A stretch of 28,909 bases of DNA from Eshraghiella sp045129695 (GTDB lineage: Bacteria > Bacillota > Clostridia > Lachnospirales > Lachnospiraceae): NCBI GenBank assembly GCA_045129695.1, contig JBGVJZ010000019.1:1-28909 (forward strand), written 5' to 3'. Shown here piece after piece: positions 1 through 7,892 of the stretch. The translations under genes were made by a program, and so were the position numbers. The first letter of the stretch is position 1. The number at the start of each line of letters is the position of its first letter. Under the pieces are notes generated by a model. That model saw only the letters and a list, made by a program, of their open reading frames with translations, had not been told where the DNA came from and did not search any database.

Positions 1-127
1 TAAGTGCGCCCAATTTTAAGGGAAACACTCCAAAATAAAGGTTATAACCGGAAGTTTCCAGTGATATTCTCACTGGATTACTGAAAAAATGGCAAAATAG
101 GATAATGCTGAAAATAAAGCTAATTAA
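1..127. other. Short non-coding stretch at left edge
   Basis: I see no credible gene here. It contains a perfect 6-bp hairpin (CCAGTG/CACTGG, 58-76), a near-palindrome GCTAATTAATCAGC at 119-132, and an inverted pair AGGGAAAC (19-26) / GTTTCCCT (133-140). The first bases, TAAGTGCGCC, are reminiscent from memory of an IS66-type terminal repeat lacking its first G. No transposase and no matching second end is visible, so this is at most an insertion remnant. Confidence 0.25.
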
Positions 128-247
128 TCAGCGTTTCCCTAGTGCTGGATTCTCATCTTCCGGCATTTTCTCTCCACCAAGTTTTCCTTGTTTGTAGGAA
201 TCTATTAATGCATATACTTTATTTATATCAAATGACTGTATTTCCAT
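128..247 (-). pseudogene. 39-residue ORF, probably the truncated 5' end of an uncharacterised clostridial gene
   Basis: The ORF begins MEIQSFDINKVYALIDSYKQ and ends in PEDENPALGKR before a TGA. It has a GGAG ribosome site eight bases upstream and its own promoter (290-318), so it looks expressed. From memory, the GKLGGEKMPED block resembles the start of an uncharacterised Firmicutes family of roughly 200 residues, which would make this a decayed or interrupted copy; I cannot name that family. The sequence beyond the stop (1-127) does not continue the protein in any frame I could follow. It could instead be a genuine small protein. It lies just downstream of the guaA terminator. Confidence 0.4.
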
Positions 248-289
248 TTCGCATTCTCCATTAGCATTTTTCTCTGTTTCCTACTTTCT

Positions 290-318
290 AGAATATCAAA
301 ATACACTTTCTTTTTCAA
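290..318 (-). promoter_or_regulatory. Promoter of the 39-residue ORF
   Basis: Minus strand: -35 TTGAAA (313-318), 17-bp spacer, -10 TATTCT (290-295) preceded by TG-A, giving an extended -10. The start codon lies about 35 bases beyond the expected transcription start. Confidence 0.55.
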
Positions 319-369
319 TAAACTGTTGTAGATGGCTCTCATTGTCAAAACCAAATATAACAATAATAA

Positions 370-414
370 AAGAAGCTTACAATCCTTTGTAAATAAAGGA
401 ATTGCAAGCTTCTT
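370..414 (-). terminator. Rho-independent terminator of guaA
   Basis: A 9-bp stem AAGAAGCTT/AAGCTTCTT extends with imperfect pairs into a long hairpin. It begins four bases after the guaA stop codon and is followed on the minus strand by a T-rich run (TTATTATTG). Confidence 0.8.
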
Positions 415-418
415 GCTA

Positions 419-1963
419 CTATTCAAACTCTATCGTTCCCGGTGGTTTACTCGTCAAATCATAGAACACTCTGTTAACGCCCCTCACCTCGTTAATTATT
501 CTGCTCATGACCGTCTGTAGTACCTCGAAAGGAATCTCCGCTGCTTCCGCAGTCATAAAATCAATAGTATTAACAGCTCTTAAAGCAACCGCATAGTCAT
601 AGGTTCTCTCGTCACCCATTACACCTACTGAACGCATATTGGTAAGAGCTGCGAAATACTGCCCCACGCTTCTGTTCAGACCCGCTTTGGCAATTTCTTC
701 ACGATAAATTGCGTCTGCATCCTGAACAATTTTGACCTTCTCAGCAGTAACCTCACCAATAATACGTATACCCAGACCCGGGCCCGGAAATGGCTGACGG
801 AATACAAGATATTCCGGAATCCCAAGTTCAATACCTGCTTTACGCACCTCATCCTTGAAGAGATCACGAAGAGGTTCAATAATCTCCTTGAAATCAACAA
901 TGTCAGGAAGTCCACCTACGTTGTGATGCGATTTGATAACAGCGGATTCACCACCGAGACCACTTTCTACAACATCAGGATAGATTGTTCCCTGAACAAG
1001 GTAATCCACTGCACCGATTTTCTTAGCTTCTTCCTCAAATACACGAATGAATTCCTCACCGATTATTTTACGCTTTGCTTCCGGTTCTTCAACACCCGCC
1101 AGCTTGGCATAGTAACGCTCCTGAGCATTAACACGTATGAAGTTAAGCTCATAAGGACCATTTGGACCAAATACCGCTTCAACCTCATCGCCTTCGTCCT
1201 TACGGAGAAGTCCGTGGTCAACAAATACACATGTAAGCTGGTTACCGATGGCTTTGGATAAAAGCACTGCTGCAACAGATGAATCAACTCCACCTGAAAG
1301 TGCACAGAGCACCTTTCCTGAACCAACCTTTTTGCGAATACTCCTGATGGACTGCTCCACAAAAGAATCCATCTTCCAGTCACCGGCACAACCGCATATT
1401 CCACGAACAAAATTATGAAGCATCTTCGTACCTTCCTGTGTATGGAGAACCTCAGGGTGAAACTGGATTGCATACAGTTTGCGTTCATTACACTGAGCAG
1501 CTGCCACAGGACAATCTGCTGTATGTGCACAGATTTCAAAATCCGGTGCAAGCTTAGAAATATAGTCAAAATGACTCATCCAACATATAGTAGTAGGATT
1601 TACATCTTTAAACAAAGTTGATGAAGTCACAACACTGACTTCTGTTTTACCATATTCGCGGACAGGAGCCTTCTCAACTCTGCCGCCAAGAACATGCATC
1701 ATTAACTGAGCACCATAACATAATCCCAAAACAGGAACTCCAAGACTGAATAACTCAGGTGTACATGTAGGTGCACCCTCTTCATAGCAACTGTTCGGCC
1801 CTCCTGTAAGAATAATTCCCTTTGGATTCATTGCTTTAATCTTGTCCAACGGGGTTTTGTATGAATAAATTTCACAATATACGTTACATTCTCTGACGCG
1901 GCGTGCAACTAACTGGTTATACTGTCCGCCAAAATCTATAACCACAACCATTTCTCTGTTCAT
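419..1963 (-). CDS. guaA: GMP synthase (glutamine-hydrolysing)
   Basis: Converts XMP, ATP and glutamine to GMP, the last step of guanine nucleotide synthesis in the cytosol. The 514 residues match the usual length. An N-terminal class I amidotransferase carries the nucleophile Cys82 (GLCYGAQ) with His169 and Glu171 (FHPEV). The ATP pyrophosphatase domain follows, with SGGVDSS at 223-229, and then the C-terminal dimerisation domain ending KPPGTIEFE. I chose ATG at 1963 over an in-frame ATG 18 bases upstream because GGAGG lies seven bases before it, whereas the upstream ATG overlaps no ribosome site. It is the third gene after uvrB and uvrA, 67 bp from uvrA. A weak promoter in that gap may add independent transcription. 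No purine riboswitch is visible upstream. Confidence 0.97.
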   Translation of the reverse strand: MNREMVVVIDFGGQYNQLVARRVRECNVYCEIYSYKTPLDKIKAMNPKGIILTGGPNSCYEEGAPTCTPELFSLGVPVLGLCYGAQLMMHVLGGRVEKAPVREYGKTEVSVVTSSTLFKDVNPTTICWMSHFDYISKLAPDFEICAHTADCPVAAAQCNERKLYAIQFHPEVLHTQEGTKMLHNFVRGICGCAGDWKMDSFVEQSIRSIRKKVGSGKVLCALSGGVDSSVAAVLLSKAIGNQLTCVFVDHGLLRKDEGDEVEAVFGPNGPYELNFIRVNAQERYYAKLAGVEEPEAKRKIIGEEFIRVFEEEAKKIGAVDYLVQGTIYPDVVESGLGGESAVIKSHHNVGGLPDIVDFKEIIEPLRDLFKDEVRKAGIELGIPEYLVFRQPFPGPGLGIRIIGEVTAEKVKIVQDADAIYREEIAKAGLNRSVGQYFAALTNMRSVGVMGDERTYDYAVALRAVNTIDFMTAEAAEIPFEVLQTVMSRIINEVRGVNRVFYDLTSKPPGTIEFE

Positions 1964-2012
1964 GGTACATCCTCCAATCAAGCTTATATTATTACTGGTT
2001 TTGTGAATCTAT

Positions 2013-2042
2013 ATCATACACCCAATCATATTATTTTTTCAA
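2013..2042 (-). promoter_or_regulatory. Possible internal promoter for guaA
   Basis: Minus strand: -35 TTGAAA (2037-2042, inside the end of uvrA), 18-bp spacer, -10 TATGAT (2013-2018). This would allow guaA transcription independent of uvrBA. It is only a consensus match. Confidence 0.35.
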
Positions 2043-4874
2043 GTATTTTGCAATATAATGTCCTGTATATGAGGATAAATTTTCTGCAACATCTTCAGGT
2101 GTACCATGAGCGATAACAGTACCGCCCCCGTCTCCGCCTTCAGGACCGATATCTATAATATAATCCGCAGTTTTGATAACATCAAGATTATGTTCAATTA
2201 CAACAACTGTATTACCGCTTTCAGTAAGCCTTTTTAAAATATTGACTAATTTATGCACATCCGCAAAATGAAGACCTGTAGTCGGCTCATCGAGGATATA
2301 AATTGTCTTACCAGTACTCTTTTTACTAAGCTCTGTTGCAAGCTTAATTCGCTGTGCCTCACCGCCTGAAAGCTCTGTTGATGGCTGTCCCAGACGAATA
2401 TAGGAAAGTCCGACATCATTAAGTGTTTCTATTTTGCGGCGGATGGAAGGAACATTTTCGAAAAATTTAACGGCTTCCTCCACTGTCATATCAAGAACAT
2501 CATAAATACTCTTACCCTTGTATTTTACTTCAAGAGTCTCTCTGTTATATCGCTTGCCTCCACATACCTCACATGGAACATACACATCAGGAAGGAAATG
2601 CATCTCTATCTTCAAAATACCATCACCGGAGCAGGCTTCGCAACGACCGCCCTTCACATTGAAGCTGAAACGGCCTTTCTGATAGCCCTTAGCTTTGGCG
2701 TCAGATGTGGAAGCAAATAAATCCCTGATTAAATCAAACACACCTGTATAGGTGGCCGGATTGGACCTCGGAGTTCTTCCGATTGGCGACTGGTCAATAT
2801 CAATTACCTTATCAAGCTGTTCAATTCCGATTATATCATCATGCTCGCCCGGTATGCATCTTGCACGATTCAAATCTCTTGCAAGGTGCTTGTAGAGAAT
2901 CTCGTTAACAAGTGAACTTTTACCTGAACCGGATACACCGGTAACACATGTCATGACACCAAGCGGTATATTAACATCTATATTCTTAAGATTATTCTGT
3001 CTTGCACCCTTAACGGTAAGCCAGCCTGTAGGCTCTTTGCGGACATCCGGTACAGGAATTTTAATTCTTCCACTAAGATATGCACCTGTTATGGAATCCT
3101 TGTTCTTCATAATGTCCTTGGCTGTTCCGGTTGCTATAACCTCTCCGCCATGCTCTCCTGCTGCCGGACCAATATCCACTATATAGTCAGCCGCCATCAT
3201 GGTATCCTCGTCATGCTCAACAACCACCAGAGTATTACCCAAATCTCTTAAATGCATTAATGCACTAAGCAGTTTATCATTATCTCTCTGATGAAGGCCT
3301 ATACTAGGTTCATCAAGAATATATGCTACCCCGACAAGTCCTGATCCAATCTGAGTTGCGAGTCTTATTCTCTGTGCTTCACCACCTGATAATGAGCCTG
3401 TAGCTCTGGCCAGGGTAAGATATTCCAGTCCAACGTTATTGAGAAAGCCGATTCTTGACTTAATCTCTTTAAGAATCTGGTCGCCAATGCGATGCTGAAT
3501 ATCCGTAAGAGAAAGCTCGTCAAAATAACTGTTAAGCCTCTTTACGGACATTTCCGTTACTTCGTATATATTCTTGTTCCCTACTGTTACTGCAAGTGAT
3601 TGCTTTTTGAGACGCTGACCCTTACATAGCTTACAGGGAGTAATTCTCATAAATTCTTCATATTCTGCCTTCATATTCTCTGAACCGGTCTCACGATAAC
3701 GCTGCTCCATGTTTTTAATAAGGCCATTAAAGGTTACATCATATATGCCAACTCCCCTCTGACCCTTGTAATGAACCTTAACCTCTCTGGTTCCTGTTCC
3801 ATATATGAGTAAATCCTGAATTTCCTTAGGGTAATCCTTAAAAGGTGTATCAAGAGAAAATTTAAATTCTTCTGCAAGAGCAATAAGCATTGCATAGGTA
3901 AAGCTCTTCTTATCAGTACAGGACTGCCATCCCATTGCCTGAATAGCTCCCTCCATAATACTTAGTTTGCGGTCAGGAATCAACAAACGTGGATCGAATT
4001 CCATCTTATAGCCCAGTCCAAAACAATCCGGACATGCACCAAACGGGTTATTGAAGGAAAAGCTTCTTGGCTCAACCTCATCCACACTGATACCACAATC
4101 AGGACATGCAAAACTCATACTGAAATTAATCGGCTTACCATCAATTACATCTACAATCATTAATCCGTCCGAAAGCTTCATAACATTCTCAATTGAATCC
4201 GTAAGCCTTGCCTCTATTCCCTCTTTAACTGCAAGTCTGTCTACAACAATTTCAATATTGTGCTTGTTATTTTTCTCTAATTCAATAGTCTCTGAAAGCT
4301 CATATATATTTCCGTCAACTCTTACTCTTACATAACCGCTTTTCTTCGCCTGTTCAAACACCTTTTCGTGACGCCCTTTTCGACCTCTTACTACAGGTGC
4401 AAGAAGCTGGAATTTGGTTCGTTCAGGAAGCTTCATAATCTGATCAACCATCTGGTCGATAGTCTGTTTCCTAATCTCTTTACCACAGGACGGGCAGTGC
4501 GGTACACCAATTCTCGCATATAAAAGTCTCAGATAATCATAAATCTCCGTCACAGTTCCTACAGTGGAACGCGGGTTGCGGTTGGTTGATTTCTGGTCAA
4601 TGGAAATAGCAGGTGATAACCCTTCAATACTCTCCACGTTAGGTTTCTCCATCTGTCCTAAGAACTGTCTTGCATAAGAAGACAGTGATTCCATATATCT
4701 TCTCTGCCCCTCAGCATAAATTGTATCAAAAGCAAGTGAGGATTTACCCGAACCGCTAAGCCCCGTAAGTACGGTAAAAGAATCTCTCGGAATATCCACA
4801 TCAATGCCCTTTAAATTGTGCTCGCATGCACCCCTTATTTTGATATATTGTCTCTCAAATTTAGCCATTGTCAT
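2031..4874 (-). CDS. uvrA: UvrABC excision nuclease subunit A
   Basis: Damage-recognition ATPase of nucleotide excision repair, which loads UvrB on DNA. At 947 residues it is full length. It has two ABC modules: the first Walker A is GLSGSGKSS near residues 38-46, and a second GVSGSGKSS lies in the C-terminal half. Two LSGGEAQRI signatures and two Walker B/D-loop blocks (LDEPSIGLHQ, LDEPTTGLHF) are present. CxxC pairs form the expected zinc modules (CPSCGKE, CPDCG, CEACSGDG, CEVCGG). The start overlaps the end of uvrB: ATG at 4874 gives M-T-M-A-K, and ATG at 4868 is an equally possible start. It is translationally coupled to uvrB with no separate promoter seen. Confidence 0.98.
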   Translation of the reverse strand: MTMAKFERQYIKIRGACEHNLKGIDVDIPRDSFTVLTGLSGSGKSSLAFDTIYAEGQRRYMESLSSYARQFLGQMEKPNVESIEGLSPAISIDQKSTNRNPRSTVGTVTEIYDYLRLLYARIGVPHCPSCGKEIRKQTIDQMVDQIMKLPERTKFQLLAPVVRGRKGRHEKVFEQAKKSGYVRVRVDGNIYELSETIELEKNNKHNIEIVVDRLAVKEGIEARLTDSIENVMKLSDGLMIVDVIDGKPINFSMSFACPDCGISVDEVEPRSFSFNNPFGACPDCFGLGYKMEFDPRLLIPDRKLSIMEGAIQAMGWQSCTDKKSFTYAMLIALAEEFKFSLDTPFKDYPKEIQDLLIYGTGTREVKVHYKGQRGVGIYDVTFNGLIKNMEQRYRETGSENMKAEYEEFMRITPCKLCKGQRLKKQSLAVTVGNKNIYEVTEMSVKRLNSYFDELSLTDIQHRIGDQILKEIKSRIGFLNNVGLEYLTLARATGSLSGGEAQRIRLATQIGSGLVGVAYILDEPSIGLHQRDNDKLLSALMHLRDLGNTLVVVEHDEDTMMAADYIVDIGPAAGEHGGEVIATGTAKDIMKNKDSITGAYLSGRIKIPVPDVRKEPTGWLTVKGARQNNLKNIDVNIPLGVMTCVTGVSGSGKSSLVNEILYKHLARDLNRARCIPGEHDDIIGIEQLDKVIDIDQSPIGRTPRSNPATYTGVFDLIRDLFASTSDAKAKGYQKGRFSFNVKGGRCEACSGDGILKIEMHFLPDVYVPCEVCGGKRYNRETLEVKYKGKSIYDVLDMTVEEAVKFFENVPSIRRKIETLNDVGLSYIRLGQPSTELSGGEAQRIKLATELSKKSTGKTIYILDEPTTGLHFADVHKLVNILKRLTESGNTVVVIEHNLDVIKTADYIIDIGPEGGDGGGTVIAHGTPEDVAENLSSYTGHYIAKYLKK

Positions 4875-6846
4875 CCATCGTCTTTCTAATCATTGTTATT
4901 TGGTCTCTGATAGCAGCAGCCTCCTCAAAGTTCAATTCTGCGGCGGCTCTGTGCATTTTCTTGTTAAGTTCCTTAATAAGCTTCTCTAATTCCCTATCAC
5001 TCATTGACTCAATATCCTTCTCCAACCTGACTCCGCCTTCATTGGCTGCCTTGGATATTGCAATCAGATCCCTGACTGCTTTCTTAATCGTGGTCGGGGT
5101 TATTCCATGCTCCTCGTTATACTGCTGCTGTATTGCACGTCTTCTGTTAGTCTCGTTAATCGCATTCTTCATCGAGTCAGTCATCATATCAGCATACATG
5201 ATGACTCTGCCCTCTGCATTACGTGCAGCACGACCGACTGTCTGTATAAGCGAGGTTTCCGAACGTAGAAAGCCCTCTTTATCTGCATCAAGAATTGCAA
5301 CAAGGGTAATCTCAGGAATATCCAGGCCCTCTCTTAGAAGATTAATGCCTACAAGTACATCAAAAACATCCATTCGCATATCCCTGATAATCTCTGATCG
5401 CTCCAGCGTATCTATATCTGAATGAAGATAGCGGACGCGTATACCCGCTTCCTTCATATAAGTAGTTAAGTCCTCTGCCATTCTCTTAGTGAGAGTGGTT
5501 ACAAGAACTTTATTGTGCTTCGCAGTCTCCCTATTGACCTCTGCAATCAAATCATCAATCTGTCCCTCAACCGGCTTAACTGTTATCTCAGGATCAAGAA
5601 GTCCGGTAGGCCGGATAATCTGTTCCACCCTGTTAAGCTCATGCTCTGCCTCATAATCCGATGGCGTAGCCGATACAAAAAGCAGCTGATTAATTTTGCC
5701 CTCAAACTCCTCAAAATTAAGCGGTCTGTTATCAAGCGCCGAAGGAAGTCTGAAGCCATAATTAACAAGAGTAGTCTTTCTTGAACGGTCGCCAAAATAC
5801 ATACCCCTGACCTGTGGGATGGTAATATGTGACTCGTCAACGATTATAAGAAAATCATCAGGAAAATAATCCATCAAGGTCCAGGGCGGTGCTCCCGGTT
5901 CAAGTCCCGTCAGGTGTCTGGAATAATTCTCAATTCCTGAACAGAAGCCCGTCTCAAGCATCATCTCTACATCAAAATTAGTTCTTTCACTGATTCGCTG
6001 TGCTTCTATCAGTTTGTCCTCACTCTTAAAGTACCTGACCTGTTCCTCCATTTCCTTACGAATGTTCTCCGCTGCCTTCATAAGCTTCTCTCTTGCAACA
6101 ACATAATGTGATGCCGGAAAAATTGCGGTATGCTTAAGTTCAGCCTTAATCTCGCCGGTAAGGGTGTCTATCTCCGTTATTCTGTCCACCTCGTCTCCGA
6201 AAAATTCCACCCTGACCGCCCGGTCATCTTTGGACACAGGAAAAATCTCAAGCACATCACCCCGCACTCTGAAGGTACCACGCTTAAAATCCATATCATT
6301 GCGCACATACTGCAAATCAATTAGCTGGCGGATAATATCATCCCTATCCCTCTCCATTCCGGGTCTTAGGGAAATAACCATATTCTGATAATCTATCGGA
6401 CTTCCCAGTCCGTATATACAGGAAACACTGGCTACAATTATTACATCCTTACGCTCCGCAAGTGCCGATGTGGCTGAATGACGCAACTTATCAATTTCGT
6501 CATTAATTGCTGAATCCTTCTCTATATAGGTATCAGTGGACGGCACATATGCCTCAGGCTGATAATAGTCATAGTAGGATACAAAATATTCCACCGCATT
6601 ATCAGGAAAAAATTCCTTCATCTCTCCATAGAGCTGACCTGCAAGAGTCTTATTATGAGCTATTATTAAAGTAGGCTTATTCAAGGCCTGAATCACATTA
6701 GCCATTGTAAAAGTCTTACCCGAACCGGTAACACCAAGCAAAGTCTGGAACTGTTCTCCTTCTTCAAACCCCTTAACCAAAGCTTCAATAGCCTGTGGCT
6801 GGTCACCGGTTGGGGAATATTCTGAATGTAAAATAAAGCGGTCCAT
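4861..6846 (-). CDS. uvrB: UvrABC excision nuclease subunit B
   Basis: DNA-loading helicase-like subunit that verifies damage and recruits UvrC. The 661 residues are typical. Walker A GVTGSGKT is at 38-45. The damage-probing beta-hairpin region (SYYDYYQPEAYVPSTDTY) is near residues 94-111, the DESH box near 338, helicase motif VI near QTVGRAARN, and a C-terminal UVR coiled hairpin (NFEEAAAIRDQI) binds UvrC. AGGAGG lies six bases before the ATG. It is the first gene of uvrB-uvrA-guaA. Its promoter is an extended -10 followed by a LexA-type box, so DNA-damage induction is likely. Confidence 0.98.
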   Translation of the reverse strand: MDRFILHSEYSPTGDQPQAIEALVKGFEEGEQFQTLLGVTGSGKTFTMANVIQALNKPTLIIAHNKTLAGQLYGEMKEFFPDNAVEYFVSYYDYYQPEAYVPSTDTYIEKDSAINDEIDKLRHSATSALAERKDVIIVASVSCIYGLGSPIDYQNMVISLRPGMERDRDDIIRQLIDLQYVRNDMDFKRGTFRVRGDVLEIFPVSKDDRAVRVEFFGDEVDRITEIDTLTGEIKAELKHTAIFPASHYVVAREKLMKAAENIRKEMEEQVRYFKSEDKLIEAQRISERTNFDVEMMLETGFCSGIENYSRHLTGLEPGAPPWTLMDYFPDDFLIIVDESHITIPQVRGMYFGDRSRKTTLVNYGFRLPSALDNRPLNFEEFEGKINQLLFVSATPSDYEAEHELNRVEQIIRPTGLLDPEITVKPVEGQIDDLIAEVNRETAKHNKVLVTTLTKRMAEDLTTYMKEAGIRVRYLHSDIDTLERSEIIRDMRMDVFDVLVGINLLREGLDIPEITLVAILDADKEGFLRSETSLIQTVGRAARNAEGRVIMYADMMTDSMKNAINETNRRRAIQQQYNEEHGITPTTIKKAVRDLIAISKAANEGGVRLEKDIESMSDRELEKLIKELNKKMHRAAAELNFEEAAAIRDQITMIRKTMDDNG

Positions 6847-6862
6847 CTATGCCTCCTCTATC

Positions 6863-6874
6863 GAATATTTGTTC
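6863..6874. promoter_or_regulatory. Candidate LexA (SOS) box upstream of uvrB
   Basis: GAATATTTGTTC on the plus strand, GAACAAATATTC on the minus strand. It matches the Firmicute core GAAC-N4-GTTC with one mismatch. It begins nine bases downstream of the -10 hexamer, so it would cover the start of the uvrB transcript. Confidence 0.5.
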
Positions 6875-6883
6875 TGTTAATAC

Positions 6884-6911
6884 ATTATACCACAAAATTA
6901 TTTTTTGTATA
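6884..6911 (-). promoter_or_regulatory. uvrB-uvrA-guaA promoter
   Basis: Minus strand: -10 TATAAT (6884-6889) preceded by TG-G, an extended -10. A weak -35 TATACA (6906-6911) lies 16 bp upstream. Confidence 0.7.
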
Positions 6912-6933
6912 GACCTTAATTATATGCAAAAAA

Positions 6934-6960
6934 AGAAATGACGAAATTTCCGTCATTTCT
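6934..6960 (-). terminator. Terminator of the fab operon
   Basis: A perfect 10-bp stem AGAAATGACG/CGTCATTTCT has a 7-base loop and is followed on the minus strand by seven T. It starts 13 bases after the MarR-family stop codon and separates the fab operon from the uvrB promoter. Confidence 0.9.
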
Positions 6961-6973
6961 GCAACTACATACT

Positions 6974-7414
6974 TTATATATATTTTACTTCAGGCATCAG
7001 TTCCTCGCTGACAATCGCCAGAAATCTCTCCAGCTGCTCCTGTTCTTCTTTGGTAAAACGCTGCTGAATTCTGTTCATAACTGTTGCCATATAATTATAA
7101 CTTATATTGTAATAATCGATGTACTTATCTGTTACCTCCAGATGGTACTCCCGTTTATCTTCCTTGGACTGAATTTTTCTTAGATAGCCTTTTTTTACAA
7201 GACTGTTAACTTTGTATGCTGCGTTAGGAGAGGAGATATGGGTTGCCTGAGCAAACTCATTAACCGTAGGATTCTTCATTGCATAAATTATTTCCATGCA
7301 AAAAGTCTCAACTGTGGTCAGTGTAGCTTCTCTGTCTTCCCATTTTTCAAAAACTTTTTGATAAAAATGTAATTTAAACTTGGTATACACTTTATTGAAT
7401 ACATCTCGCAACAT
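6974..7414 (-). CDS. MarR-family regulator, candidate FabT-like fatty-acid synthesis repressor
   Basis: A 146-residue protein with MarR architecture: N-terminal helix, a winged helix-turn-helix around residues 48-90 (PTVNEFAQATHISSPNAAYK, then VKKGYLRKIQSKEDKREYHL as the wing) and a C-terminal dimerisation helix. AGGAGG lies eight bases before the ATG. It is the last gene of the fab operon, 30 bp after fabZ and just before the terminator. In streptococci a MarR protein, FabT, sits at the head of an equivalent cluster and represses it with acyl-ACP as co-repressor. By position I infer the same role here, with the tandem repeat at 12051-12078 as a possible target. The regulator family is clear; the specific role is inference. 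Confidence 0.8.
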   Translation of the reverse strand: MLRDVFNKVYTKFKLHFYQKVFEKWEDREATLTTVETFCMEIIYAMKNPTVNEFAQATHISSPNAAYKVNSLVKKGYLRKIQSKEDKREYHLEVTDKYIDYYNISYNYMATVMNRIQQRFTKEEQEQLERFLAIVSEELMPEVKYI

Positions 7415-7444
7415 TTTCTACTCCTCCTGACGCCATCTGATACA

Positions 7445-7879
7445 TTAAGACTCCTGTTCAATAGCAAACATCAATTCAGCCGTTACCGCCACCTTTCCAT
7501 CGACAGTAGCAACCGCTTTACCTATACCAACAGGTCCCTTTCTATAACTAATTTCACAATTCAGCTCAAGCATATCCCCCGGAACAACCTGTTTCTTGAA
7601 TTTTGCACCTTTTACACCACCAAAAAATACGATTTTACCTTTATTCTCCTCTTCTGTAAGAAGTGCAATTGCACCCGCCTGAGCCAGTGCTTCAAGAATA
7701 AGTACGCCCGGCATAACATGCTTTTGAGGGAAATGTCCCATAAACTGCATCTCATTAACAGATACACATTTAATGGCTTTTGCCATCTGACCCGGAACAC
7801 ATTCCACTACCTTATCAATTAATACAAAAGGATATCTGTGTGGGAGAATTTCCTGTATCTGATTAGAATCTAACTGCAT
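7445..7879 (-). CDS. fabZ: 3-hydroxyacyl-ACP dehydratase FabZ
   Basis: Dehydrates 3-hydroxyacyl-ACP to trans-2-enoyl-ACP in the type II fatty-acid elongation cycle, in the cytosol. The 144 residues fit a single hot-dog fold. The substrate-binding LPHRYPFVLID lies at 12-22, followed by catalytic His49 in GHFP and Glu63 in LILEALAQ. It lies 13 bp after fabF. No separate fabA- or fabM-type gene is in the window, so this sequence does not show how unsaturated chains would be made. Confidence 0.95.
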   Translation of the reverse strand: MQLDSNQIQEILPHRYPFVLIDKVVECVPGQMAKAIKCVSVNEMQFMGHFPQKHVMPGVLILEALAQAGAIALLTEEENKGKIVFFGGVKGAKFKKQVVPGDMLELNCEISYRKGPVGIGKAVATVDGKVAVTAELMFAIEQES

Positions 7880-7892
7880 ATTATTTTCCTCA

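Noticed and set aside
1063..1569. 168-residue second frame within guaA on the same strand, plus antisense frames at 923-1261
   Set aside because: Shadows of guaA, whose own frame is continuous and carries all catalytic residues.
1964..2030. Purine riboswitch upstream of guaA
   Set aside because: The gap is only 67 bp and shows no three-way-junction aptamer sequence or terminator/antiterminator pair.
4868..5425. 185-residue open frame on the plus strand inside uvrB
   Set aside because: It lies wholly antisense to a complete uvrB with intact motifs, has a biased Ser/Ile-rich composition typical of mirror frames and no ribosome site.
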